A stretch of 64,000 nucleotides of DNA from Mucilaginibacter sp. Lineage in GTDB: Bacteria; Bacteroidota; Bacteroidia; Sphingobacteriales; Sphingobacteriaceae. Under the pieces are notes generated by a model. It did no database searches and was not told the DNA's origin. It worked only from the letters and a program-made list of their open reading frames with translations. How positions within the stretch are numbered: position 1 is the first letter of the stretch; the number at the start of each line of letters is the position of its first letter. Positions 21,185 to 31,154 of this stretch are shown here, piece by piece. The position numbers and the translations under genes were made by a program. The DNA is taken from positions 1-64,000 of the forward strand of contig NZ_JAQBOC010000061.1 of assembly GCF_028288225.1 (NCBI RefSeq). The letters run 5' to 3'.

Positions 21185-21212
21185 ATGTTTAAACATGTAA
21201 ATGTTAAAACAT
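21185..21212. promoter_or_regulatory. Candidate AbiEi-type operator pair
   Basis: Perfect palindrome ATGTTTAAACAT (21185-21196) followed at 16-bp pitch by ATGTTAAAACAT (21201-21212), upstream of the antitoxin gene. Confidence 0.5.
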
Positions 21213-21269
21213 AGTCCGACAATAATTAGTTATTTTACGACAATCTGCATGAATTTTGGATAAATAACC

Positions 21270-21300
21270 TTGCAGCTTTCGCCATTTTTATTTATCTTTG
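21270..21300 (+). promoter_or_regulatory. Bacteroidota-type promoter (TTG-N20-TATCTTTG)
   Basis: TTG at 21270-21272 and TATCTTTG (TAnnTTTG) at 21293-21300, 6 nt before ATG 21307. Confidence 0.55.
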
Positions 21301-21306
21301 CGTATT

Positions 21307-21894
21307 ATGGCAATGACAAAAGTAGATGAGCTCCGCCGCCATTTAAAGCGGGGGAAGGTTTATAGGAGAAGCGATCTTGAAGTGTATTCCACTGCGGTTG
21401 ACCGGCATTTGGGTATGCTGGTCAAAGAGGGTGCGCTGCAGAAAATAGCACCAGGTATGTATTATCATCCCAGGGAAACTGTATATGGTGCTGTTCCGCC
21501 TGATGAAGAGACTTTGGTTAAAAGTTTCCTAAAGGACGACCGTTTTCTGGTGACGTCTCCAAATGTTTACAATAGTCTGGGTGTTGGCACCACGCAGTTA
21601 TATAATAAACGGGTAGTGTATAATCACAAGCGGCATGGAGAATATACGTTGGGCAATAAGCACTTTACGTTTTTAAAAAAGCCGCATTTTCCAAAACAGG
21701 TTACACCTGAATTTTTGGTGGTTGACCTGGTAAATAATGTAGATACGCTTGCCGAAGATAAAACAATGGTATTGGGTAAAGTAGCAGATAAAGTGCGACA
21801 GATGGATCATAAAAAGCTGGCCAAAGCTGTAAGGGAATATGGCAGCGTCAGGACACGAAAATTATTCGACAATGGCCGCTGGCTTTCTGCATAA
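21307..21894 (+). CDS. Type IV TA system AbiEi-like antitoxin (DUF6088-like)
   Basis: MAMTKVDELRRHLKRGKVYRRSDLEVYSTAVDRHLGMLVKEGALQKIAPGMYYHPRETVYGAVP (wHTH); partner of an AbiEii nucleotidyltransferase downstream. Confidence 0.75.
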   Translation: MAMTKVDELRRHLKRGKVYRRSDLEVYSTAVDRHLGMLVKEGALQKIAPGMYYHPRETVYGAVPPDEETLVKSFLKDDRFLVTSPNVYNSLGVGTTQLYNKRVVYNHKRHGEYTLGNKHFTFLKKPHFPKQVTPEFLVVDLVNNVDTLAEDKTMVLGKVADKVRQMDHKKLAKAVREYGSVRTRKLFDNGRWLSA

Positions 21895-22825
21895 CCGCAA
21901 GGATTTCCCTGAGTTGATCAGGGTGATCGAGGGTGAAACAAATATTTTAGCCGGTCTGATCGAAAAGGATTACTGGATCATGCATGCCCTTTTTGGCCTG
22001 AAGTAATCAGGGCATGATTTCGAGTTGAAAGGCGGCACCTCGCTATCGAAAGCCTATAAAATCATCCACCGTTTTTCTGAAGATATCGATATTCATATCA
22101 ACCCGCCTGCCGGGATGAAGATCAATGAAAACCCTAACAATACCAAAACTGCAACTGTCGCCGCACGTAAGGCTTTTTATGACTGGCTTGCTGAAAATAT
22201 CAAAATTGATGGTATTGAAAAGATTGAACGTGATCTGAATTTTGACAATGATTCGGGGACAAGCGGAGGTATCAGGCTATTTTATAAATCACATTTTCCG
22301 GCTATAGCCGGAGTTAAGGAAGGGATCTTACTGGAAGCCGGTTTTGATACAGTAAGCCCAAATTCAACGCTTACGATCAGTTCATGGGCGTATGATAGAG
22401 CCGCAGAAAACAAGAGGATCGGGATCGTTGATAATCGTGCGGTTGATATCAAGTGCTATGATCACCGCTACACGTTTGTAGAAAAATTGCAGACCATTGC
22501 CACTAAGTTCCGGAAAGAACAGGAGTCAGGTGTCGAAACGCAGAACTTTATGCGGCAATATTATGATATATATTCTTTGCTGGCTGACGGGCAGGTCCAG
22601 GAATTTCTGGGAACTGCACCTTATTTGGAGCATAAAAAAAAGCGTTTTCCGGCAACGGATTTCGTCATCCCGGTAGGCGAAAACCAGGCTTTTCTTTTAG
22701 AAGACGAAAAGTTGCGCGCAAGATATAAGGTACGATATGAAGCGACTGCAGCGCTGTATTACAATGGCCAACCTGATTTTGAAGGGGTAATGGGACGCAT
22801 TAGGGCGTTTGTGGCAAAGATGTAG
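21872..22825 (+). pseudogene. AbiEii-like nucleotidyltransferase toxin interrupted by an in-frame TAA
   Basis: MAAGFLHNRKDFPELIRVIEGETNILAGLIEKDYWIMHALFGLK* (TAA 22004-22006) SGHDFELKGGTSLSKAYKIIHRFSEDIDIHI... in one frame; GGTSLSK plus SEDIDI is the nucleotidyltransferase signature. Confidence 0.8.
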
Positions 22826-22984
22826 GTGTTTCGTTTTTTATGCAATTTAATTAGTAACGACAAGTAAAATCAGGACGAGACATTAAGTTGGAAATATGGG
22901 GCCGTTGACCACCGGATTCTGGAATGTGAAGCAGGTTATCCAGTAACACTTTGACCATAGTAATTTATTGACTGGTTATTGCGA

Positions 22985-23227
22985 TTATTTAGCATGTTCT
23001 TTCAAAATTGCGTCAAACAAACGCTCATGAACTAAATAAAAGCCCTCGACGCTGTGTGTAATAGGCGGCTTGTTAACGTCCCACATCTTTACTGATTTGT
23101 CCATATTAGCCAATACATCATCTGCTTTGTCCTTATGTTGATGTGCGGTTGTAGCCCATATATTGGGTTGAATTACCTGTTTATTCTCACAGATGAAATA
23201 CATCTTTCTAAAACGATACTTTGGCAT
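22985..23227 (-). CDS. Hypothetical 80-aa protein
   Basis: ORF MPKYRFRKMYFICENKQVIQPNIWATTAHQHKDKADDVLANM...; no family assigned. Confidence 0.4.
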   Translation of the reverse strand: MPKYRFRKMYFICENKQVIQPNIWATTAHQHKDKADDVLANMDKSVKMWDVNKPPITHSVEGFYLVHERLFDAILKEHAK

Positions 23228-23286
23228 ATTACAAAGCTATGCTAAAATTATTAGCAAACGTGAGCGTGTTGAAAATTTAATCCACA

Positions 23287-23529
23287 GGGAGGACTGCACT
23301 TACCAAGATACTCGGAACTTCTAACCTACCACAGGAACAACAGTTTTCTATAGCTTCACTCGATAAGGCAGCAAGCGAAGCAAAGTTTTTGGTGTTAAAT
23401 GGAAAGCCATTGAATGAACCTGCAATACATAAAGGCCCATTTGTAATGAACACTGCAGAGGAAATAGATCAAGCATTCGAAGATTTAAATTCTGGAAAGT
23501 TTGGCTATCTCGAAGAAGAGAAAGTATGA
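23287..23529 (+). pseudogene. C-terminal fragment of a pirin-family gene
   Basis: Frame without a suitable start: RTALTKILGTSNLPQEQQFSIASLDKAASEAKFLVLNGKPLNEPAIHKGPFVMNTAEEIDQAFEDLNSGKFGYLEEEKV*; PFVMNTxEEIxQAFxDxxxGKFG is the pirin C-terminal signature. Confidence 0.8.
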
Positions 23530-23811
23530 GTTTAATTACTAATTATAGCACTCGCAAGGCTTAATTGTTAGTAATATCGAACTCTTGTTGAATTACTGTA
23601 GCCTGAACACCCTTTGCACTTTACAAAGATATTCAAAGCAAATACAGGAAAATCGCCAAGCGAGTATAGACACTTGAATTAAATCGCTACTAATTCCTTC
23701 TGCTGAAGACCGAGTAAAAGAAATTCTTTCGGAGCACATTCATTGGCGGAAAATGGATCCTGATTATAATAACCTTCCGCGCTAAGCTCCTTAATTGAAC
23801 TTTAACCAAGG

Positions 23812-24951
23812 TTAATCATTCATAAATTTAACCAGGGGATTAAATAAACCCTGCTTTTTTAAGTCTTCCGTGTATTCCCAAAACATTACCCCCGCTAAAT
23901 TATTCTTTTTCACATATCTGGTCTTATATTTAAATGACCTTACGTCATTATAAGTAACAAACGTGTGGACTTTACTGTTCCACAAGTAGGGTACTTTCGA
24001 TTTTTTGTCCCAAAATCTTTCAAAACCATTCTTGTTGATGTACGAATTTTCCAGAGAATCATAAGGTAAAGAAAAATGATGGCCAGCAGAAGGCTGATAT
24101 AATCCCCGATCCTGATCATTTACCATGGTCCAGCCGCGGCCATAAAAAGGTAAGCCCATCACTATTTTATTTGCAGGCACTCCTGCTTTTATAAAGTTTT
24201 GGATCGCATCAGCAGCGCTAACCCTGACTTGATGTCCATATTTTGATTGATAAAGATTACTTTGATGACCTGTTACTTTATCATTACCGTTATAAATATC
24301 GTAAGTCATTATATTTACATAATCAAGGTACCTACTAACGGGGCCTACTTCTGTATGGTTCATATAAGCAGTATCTACTCCCATAGCTGCTGTTAACAGG
24401 TAGTTTTGATGATGGCCTGAAGCAGCCTGTTCATCAAGCGCTGCACGAAACTCTTTCATCAGCAGAGTGAAATTTTGCTTGTCTTCCGGCCTGTATATAT
24501 TACCTGCTCCTATTTGGGCAGGGTATTCCCAGTCAATGTCAATCCCGTCAAGTTTAAATTTCTCAATGAATGCTAATGCGCTTGCAATAAATTTCGCCCT
24601 GGATTCGGCAGTTAAAGAAGCATCCGAAAAATATTTACATCCGCCCCAACCCCCAACTGAAATCAAAATCTTAAGCGCTTTATTTTCGTCTTTAGTCGTA
24701 TTTAATATAGCGAGGTTTGTTGAGTCTTTTACAGAAGCTGGTGCTAAAACTCCGTTCTGGGTCAGATTTGCAAAAGCATAAATGATATGAGTCATTTTTG
24801 TAGCAAGGATATCTTCTTTGGTCCAGTTTTTACTACCAATGTAACCCATTATCACGTATTTGCTGCTCCCGGTGCTATGGGACTGGGCAAATAAACAATG
24901 GCTTTGTATTAAAAGCATAATAGCCGCAAGGGAAACAAAAGTGCGCTTCAT
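23812..24951 (-). CDS. Secreted GH18 family chitinase
   Basis: Signal peptide; catalytic motif LDGIDIDWEYP; MGLPFYGRGW; GVMFWEYTED. Confidence 0.95.
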   Translation of the reverse strand: MKRTFVSLAAIMLLIQSHCLFAQSHSTGSSKYVIMGYIGSKNWTKEDILATKMTHIIYAFANLTQNGVLAPASVKDSTNLAILNTTKDENKALKILISVGGWGGCKYFSDASLTAESRAKFIASALAFIEKFKLDGIDIDWEYPAQIGAGNIYRPEDKQNFTLLMKEFRAALDEQAASGHHQNYLLTAAMGVDTAYMNHTEVGPVSRYLDYVNIMTYDIYNGNDKVTGHQSNLYQSKYGHQVRVSAADAIQNFIKAGVPANKIVMGLPFYGRGWTMVNDQDRGLYQPSAGHHFSLPYDSLENSYINKNGFERFWDKKSKVPYLWNSKVHTFVTYNDVRSFKYKTRYVKKNNLAGVMFWEYTEDLKKQGLFNPLVKFMND

Positions 24952-25720
24952 GAAATTTTGATTAAAAAATTAGAACCAATAGCTGTAAGATGATGTACTG
25001 AATAATTTAAAAAACGATAAAAAACTGGCATAAGTGGATATTGCCCTTTTATGAAATCATTAAACTATTCACAATTCAAACCTAATTAAAAGCCGCAATA
25101 CTTTTTAAATTTTTTTAATAAGTAAGTATATTTGTTACAGTCAATACCGTAAAGTTTGTCGTTTCGCTTCATAATAAACGGTCAATTTAGGGTATCTATC
25201 GGTTGTTCCCTCCCTCTCCGCACATTTCGGTGGTAACATCAAATAGATTGAAAATCAAACAATTGTAAGTTTTTGTATTTTGCTCGAAACCCCTATTTAT
25301 CCACCTATCCCTGACAGAAAAGGGCGTGATTAGGTGAGTAGTTTATCGCCTGCTACCTCAGTATTACGCTTGAAAGTGTCTGGTTAGAAAAGAGCCGGAC
25401 CCCCATTTTTAAATCTCATCCATAATCATTTCTTACCATACATCAATGCACAGTGTCCGGTTTCGCTATAGTTTTGTTTTATCATTCAGCAGATCGTAAA
25501 ACAAAATATCAAAGCAAACAAACACTCATATATTCATAAAGAAGGAAATGTACGGGCAGGTTTTGATCCAGGCAAATGAGAGTGGGGCAATCGCTGATCG
25601 ATTTGCAATTGCCTCTTTTTTACATTAAAAAGTTGTTTTATGAAAACTTATTCATTACAGAACAGCAGCATTACCGAACTTTTCGATGTCGGTCATTAAG
25701 TAGCTAATATATGTAAAGGA

Positions 25721-26200
25721 ATGAAACAAATCAGTTCGAAATTATACGCAGAAATTGATGCGATGAAGGGCAGGAGCATAGGGGATGATTACTACCAGGC
25801 GCATATAGGAATCATAGAGGAGCGCATTGAAAAGGCGGGAATTAGGTTAGCGGGCGTATTGAATGAGGTATTTAAAGGAGGGCCGGTTAACGGCGCTATG
25901 ATCCCGCCACCGGCAATGGCGCAAAACCAGGGCGCCCAAACTGCACAACAAACTGTTTGCGATCAGGTGTATACGACCAGGTTGATAGATGGTTCCCAAA
26001 TGACGCTGCTCAGCCTGGGGGGAGCTTATCCTAATCAAAAAATCACGATTATGATTAAAGGAAGTGACCGTTCGAAATTTACCGTTGCTCCGGAAGAAGC
26101 GTTTAAAGACAAGAAAATCTGCGTTACAGGTATTGTTGTTGCGTATAAAGGCAAGCCGGAAATTATGGTAACAGATCCGAAACAGATCACCGTCCAGTAA
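25721..26200 (+). pseudogene. Truncated S1/P1-nuclease C-terminus fused to an OB-fold domain
   Basis: YYQAHIGIIEERIEKAGIRLAGVLNEVFK resembles the S1/P1 nuclease C-terminal helix; VCDQVYTTRLIDGSQMTLLSLGGAYPNQKITIMIKGSDRSKF...ICVTGIVVAYKGKPEIMVTDPKQITV is OB-fold-like; the catalytic N-terminal domain is absent. Confidence 0.6.
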
Positions 26201-26385
26201 CGGGGGACTCAAACAGACCCATAAGCTATCCAATCCGGGCGCATGCATTCGAATCAGCTAAGCGCCTGTTCCGGTAAATGAGCCAGGCTCTTTGCCCCGC
26301 CGGACATGAAAACCTTGGCCTCTTTATGCGCTTTCTTCGCAATTGGCACAGCAGCTTCTTCCAGAATTTTTATAATGATATGAAT

Positions 26386-26465
26386 TATTTCACTACTTAT
26401 GAAATAGTACAAATTATTTCACTATTTATGAAATAATTATAAATGTTTCATTATATTTGAAACAT
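26386..26465. promoter_or_regulatory. Three phased palindromic operator-like sites upstream of and overlapping the satD-like start codon
   Basis: TATTTCA-ctactta-TGAAATA, ATTATTTCA-ctattta-TGAAATAAT and ATGTTTCA-ttatatt-TGAAACAT, centred at about 26396, 26425 and 26454 (29-bp pitch). Confidence 0.75.
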
Positions 26466-27105
26466 GAAAGAATACATCATTATAATGGCCGATGTAATCG
26501 GCAGCCGTGATGAAGATCAGGCGCTGCTCATGGCAGATTTCAAGGAGCTGGTAAGCGGGGTAAATGTGTCAAGAAAAAATACCCTGGTTTCACCGCTAAC
26601 GATCACACTGGGGGATGAGTTTCAGGGGGTGCTGGATAATATTAAGGATGCGGTGAATGTAGTATTAGATTTGGAAGAAGCCATTGTGCGGAATGGTAAA
26701 GACTTTAAGTTAAGGTACGTTATTGTGGAGGGTTTGATTGAAACACCTGTCAATACGGAGATCGCTTACGGCATGCTGGGTGATGGATTAACAAGGGCGC
26801 GGAAATACCTGGAAAATTTGAAAAAAGACGATTTGCGCTTTTTCTTTTGGCTGAAGGACCAGCCGCAGAAGAACGCGTTAGGTAATGTATTCACTGCTTT
26901 ACAGGATATCATTGACGACTGGAACCCGGAGCGGGATTTTTACCTGGTTACGGCTTTTTTAGAGTTTAAGGACTACAAAAGGGTGGCGATGGCGTTGCAG
27001 AAGGAGCGCTCTTTGATGTGGAAACGGAAAAAGAACTTAAAAATAAATGCTTACTTTGCTTTAAAAGAAGTAGCCAGTTATATAGGAGGAATCCAACATG
27101 CCTGA
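26464..27105 (+). CDS. SatD-family protein
   Basis: MKEYIIIMADVIGSRDED...LTITLGDEFQGVLDNIKDAV...; overlaps the next membrane protein gene. Confidence 0.75.
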   Translation: MKEYIIIMADVIGSRDEDQALLMADFKELVSGVNVSRKNTLVSPLTITLGDEFQGVLDNIKDAVNVVLDLEEAIVRNGKDFKLRYVIVEGLIETPVNTEIAYGMLGDGLTRARKYLENLKKDDLRFFFWLKDQPQKNALGNVFTALQDIIDDWNPERDFYLVTAFLEFKDYKRVAMALQKERSLMWKRKKNLKINAYFALKEVASYIGGIQHA

Positions 27106-27469
27106 ATTTTTGATCTTAAGCCTGCTATTTGTTATTACGGAGGTTTTTATCGCTTTTATTTTTGCTGCGATTGCGCAGATTTTCTATCACCAGATCGGCC
27201 TTAATTTTAAGGCGATTTTCAAAGGGATAGCCGAACGGGTGTTTTTATTTGTTACGCTGACGAATGGCTACACCCAGGCATTGACCTTTTTCAGCGCCCT
27301 TAAACTGGCGACCAGGCTGAAACATGAGGAACCTAAAGCTGATTTGGACGGGTTCAATGATTATTACCTGATCGGCAACCTGCTATCTGTAGTGGTCGCG
27401 ATCGCCTATGTGTATACTTACCAGCATTTCAGCGAGATCCATTTGTTTCAATTACTGAGTGGCAAATAA
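27098..27469 (+). CDS. Small membrane protein co-transcribed with the SatD-family gene
   Basis: Overlaps 26464-27105 by 8 nt; hydrophobic segments. Confidence 0.65.
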   Translation: MPEFLILSLLFVITEVFIAFIFAAIAQIFYHQIGLNFKAIFKGIAERVFLFVTLTNGYTQALTFFSALKLATRLKHEEPKADLDGFNDYYLIGNLLSVVVAIAYVYTYQHFSEIHLFQLLSGK

Positions 27470-27471
27470 AC

Positions 27472-27792
27472 ATGGCTAAATCTTTGAATAGCTTTGCATT
27501 TGAAGATTTTTTTATCCGTTTTAAGGAAGCCGCGACCAATGTTGGCATCCCTGGGCTGCCGAAAGATGTGCACCTTTCTATTTCACATCATCCGAACAGC
27601 CCGGACATTAATCTTTCAGGTTGTACAGACCTGGTAAATCAGCCCTCTGTGCAATGGCGCTTATGGCAGGCCAACCAGGAATTTGCGCGGCATCAGGCCG
27701 GGCCGCCGCAAGCGGGTTTATTGGCTTCACCAAACGCCTTTTTTGTGTATTACTCACTTCAGCAGGCTGTTTTCGACAGAAAACAGACGTAA
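27472..27792 (+). CDS. Hypothetical 106-aa protein
   Basis: Follows the previous gene by 2 nt on the same strand. Confidence 0.5.
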   Translation: MAKSLNSFAFEDFFIRFKEAATNVGIPGLPKDVHLSISHHPNSPDINLSGCTDLVNQPSVQWRLWQANQEFARHQAGPPQAGLLASPNAFFVYYSLQQAVFDRKQT

Positions 27793-27985
27793 GTCACGAT
27801 TTATTTTTCTGGTTCATTCTTTGAGCGGCGTATTAATCGCATCCGGTTTAAAATGTTAATCGCTATTCGCCGGGTATCCTCGGCGTCTAACCGTCATGAA
27901 ATTGCTATTTATTAATTGAAAAGATCACTAAGGTCGCTAATCAGATTAGTCGTCATAAATAATCGAAATACCGGTAACTTCCATC

Positions 27986-29536
27986 ATGGAAAAGATACCA
28001 GTATCTAAGATCAATCGTATCCGGGAGGATTTTCTGGCTGGCGGCATACATCGCACCAATTTAGCTAAAGAATTAAAGTTAAACCGGCGCACGGTGGGAA
28101 AGTATGTGCGCGAATTCAAGCAAATCGCCCAACTATATCCCGGTAAGGAAAAAGACTTCAATTTTCGGCTGCCCAGGAAGCGTCGCGCTCAAACACAGTT
28201 ATTTAAAGATCTCTCGGCGATTCTGCCCGTTTTAATAGAACGTGCGAAGACCCCGCGCTTACAACTCATTCATTTGTGGGCAGACTACCGGACGGTTTAT
28301 CCGGGAGGCTATGGCTTATTCTGGTTCGAATTTCATTATAATAATTGGCGAAATGAAAATCAGGTTTGTCCTTATTGGAACCGGCGGATACGGCAGATCG
28401 ATCCCTTCGATGAGGCTGTGCTCCTCAAGTGGAAAAATACCGGTAGCCGGGAGGAATGGAAAAAGGCGACGGTGATCTTAGGGTCTTATCATGGCAGGCC
28501 TTTAGCAGAAATGCTGCTGCAGGTTGAAAAAGCACGGGAAACGGTTTTGCTGTGGATCGATAACTTCAAAACCGGCGGTATTCCCAAGCTGGACAAACAA
28601 CCTTATACCACCTGTCCTGCCTTATTGGAAAAGGTCAAGATCAAGCAGGAAAACCTGACCAAATTATTGCACCAGGCACCTCAGATACACGGGCTCAACC
28701 GTGCCTCCTGGCGGGTAGAAGACCTTTGTATTATTTATGAGCAGTTCTACGGGCAGGCGATCAGCCGCAGTTGCGTCCAGGAAAATTTGCATAAAATGGG
28801 ATTGGGTTATTACCGGTCCCGCGAACTGCTGACCAGCCCTGACCCGGATTTTAGGCCAAAGCTGGATCATATTAAGCAGATTCTGGCCAACCTCGGTGAA
28901 CGTGAACGGTTCTTCTCCGTAGATGAATACGGCCCCTTCGCCATTAAAATGAAGGTCGGCCGTAGTTTTACACCCAGCGGCCAAATGAAAACCGTGCCCC
29001 AGGTACAGAAGAGCAAAGGTTGCATCGTCGTGACCGCCGCGCTGGAGCTTTCCCGCAACCAGGTCAGCCACTTTTACTCGTATAAAAAGAATACCGACGA
29101 AATGATCAAGCTACTGGAATTATTACTGGTAGAATATCAGGACACCGATAAGCTGTATTTTTCCTGGGACGCCGCCAGCTGGCATGCTTCCAAAAAACTC
29201 TATGACAGGATCATTGAGCTCAATAGTGACGCCTACCGCACCCGGTACCACACACCATTGGTGGAACTCGCGCCTTTGCCTGTTTCCGCCCAGTTCCTGA
29301 ACGTGATCGAATCGGTTTTCAGCGGCCTGGCCAAAGGTGTTATTCATAACAGCGATTACGAATCTGCAGAAGCCTGCCGTAACGCCATCGACCGGCATTT
29401 TCGCGACCGCAACTTACACTTTCAACAGCATCCAAAAAGAGCCGGGCATAAAATATGGGGCCAAGAAACGGTACCTCCTGAATTCAACGAAGGCCGGCAC
29501 ACCAAGAACCTGACGACTATGCGTGGCGCAAAGTAA
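27986..29536 (+). mobile_element. IS630-type DDE transposase (516 aa)
   Basis: N-terminal HTH (HRTNLAKELKLNRRTVGKYVREF); DDE-like residues in FFSVDEYGPF, LYFSWDAASWH and LNVIESVFSGLAKGVIHNSDY. Element ends not resolved. Confidence 0.8.
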
Positions 29537-29853
29537 GGGTGTAAACTAGCTATTGCCGTTCCATCCCTCAAATCCCTGTGTCGTGATCAAGGCTCGTGAA
29601 TGGTTACCGAATTCAGTTTGCCATTGCGATAGGCTGATTCACCATAAATACCGTTTGACTTGACCTCAGCCACCTGGCTTAAATTGGGGTTACCTGCTAT
29701 CCAAAAATTTTCGCTAACAGAACCCGGTGAAACTAAAAGCGGCCGCCAATGCGGCGGGCACTGGTGTGAAGGCTGTGGAAGCATGGTTAATAAAGACGTA
29801 ATAAATAAATCAGATCTGGCGGTTTGTAGCCGGCCGAAGCCTTTGACCGGGTT

Positions 29854-30167
29854 TTAAAAAAGCGATGCAACAGGCCGAACATCCCCGGCCGCAAATGCCT
29901 GCTGGTAACGCATCCTGTACTTTGCAGCTGCTGCTGTTTTATGCTGTGCTTTCAGGCTGTTGTACAAACCCAGCAGCGACCAGCCGTCGCTTGATTCATT
30001 TTTAACAGGCAATTACCCAGGTACTGCCGCGCAGGCAGGAGCCACTCCTGCGGTTCGCGGTAGATCAGTTGTTCCCCGGCGCTGACCGTACTTTCACTCA
30101 AGTGTGCACATCCGGTCATTGTTATCACCGACAAAAGAATATCAACCGAATATTCCGGCTGGAACAA
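29854..30167 (-). pseudogene. Frameshifted C-terminal remnant of a TPR-containing protein
   Basis: REPQEWLLPARQYLGNCLLKMNQAT then, in another frame, DGWSLLGLYNSLKAQHKTAAAAKYRMRYQQAFAAGDVRPVASLF*; typical of TPR protein C-termini with part of a repeat missing. Confidence 0.7.
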
Positions 30168-30313
30168 ACGTAGTAGAGGGCATTAGAATCTTGTTGTTGA
30201 CCAACAAGGGCAGAAAAGAAATAATGTAACAAAATCCGCTATAAGGCATCTGACAATAAACGTTCTGTATTCCTTGCAGATTTTTATAATACGTCAATTA
30301 AACCTCCTATAAC

Positions 30314-31021
30314 ATGGTCATCGACGAATCACAAGCCAAAGCAGGTAAAGTTGTTGGCTTCACTTACCTTTTCGCGCTGGTCCCGGCCATCTTCGCCGAG
30401 TTCTATGTCCGCGCCAATCTAATCGTCTTCGACAATGCCGCGCAAACCGCATTGAACATTGTGGGGCACCAAAGGCTCTTTCGCCTTGGCACCGCCAGCA
30501 ATCTCATCGTCTTCGCTGTCGATGTGGCCCTTATCACCGCACTGTATGTGGTCCTAAAGCCGGTCAATAGCCGGCTTGCCTTGCTGGCTGCAGCCTGGGG
30601 GCTGATCGAGACCACCATCCTGGTCGTCGTTACGCTGAACGACCTCGACGTACTGCGGATCCTGGGCGGCGCGCACTATTTGCAGGCATTCCAGGTAAGC
30701 CAATTGCAGGCCTTGGCGAGGCTGTCGGTCAGCGCGCACGATACTACGTATAACGTCGCATTGGTATTCGCGGGACTTCGAAGCACCACCTTCTGCTATT
30801 TATGGTTCCGGTCGGGCTACATCCCGCGGGTATTGGCAGCCTGGGGAGTGCTCGCTTCCTTCCTGATGGGCGCGTTCGCCTTTTCGTTCATCATTTTTCC
30901 CGGGCTTGCCAGGGCCGTTCCTGTGGAGATCTACGGAGGGCCAATTTTTGTTTTCGAGCTTACAATGGGCTTTTGGCTGCTGTTTAAGCGGCTGCGGCCA
31001 TCCGGTGTCACCGGGAGATAA
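30314..31021 (+). CDS. DUF4386-like integral membrane protein
   Basis: Six or so TM segments; GFTYLFALVPAIFAEFYVRANLIV; tandem with a relative downstream. Confidence 0.75.
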   Translation: MVIDESQAKAGKVVGFTYLFALVPAIFAEFYVRANLIVFDNAAQTALNIVGHQRLFRLGTASNLIVFAVDVALITALYVVLKPVNSRLALLAAAWGLIETTILVVVTLNDLDVLRILGGAHYLQAFQVSQLQALARLSVSAHDTTYNVALVFAGLRSTTFCYLWFRSGYIPRVLAAWGVLASFLMGAFAFSFIIFPGLARAVPVEIYGGPIFVFELTMGFWLLFKRLRPSGVTGR

Positions 31022-31154
31022 ATACCCTCCCGCACCGGCGGGCAAAGTGATCATTGTAACAAAACCCGTTGTAATTCATCTGATTATTAACGCTTCCCGC
31101 CAAAAACGTTTTGCGCGAATGGTCCATCCCGAGACATTTTAAACGATATTAACC

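Noticed and set aside
28242-29398. Alternative ORFs overlapping the IS630-type transposase on both strands
   Set aside because: The transposase frame has clear HTH and DDE-like motifs; overlapping ORFs have none.
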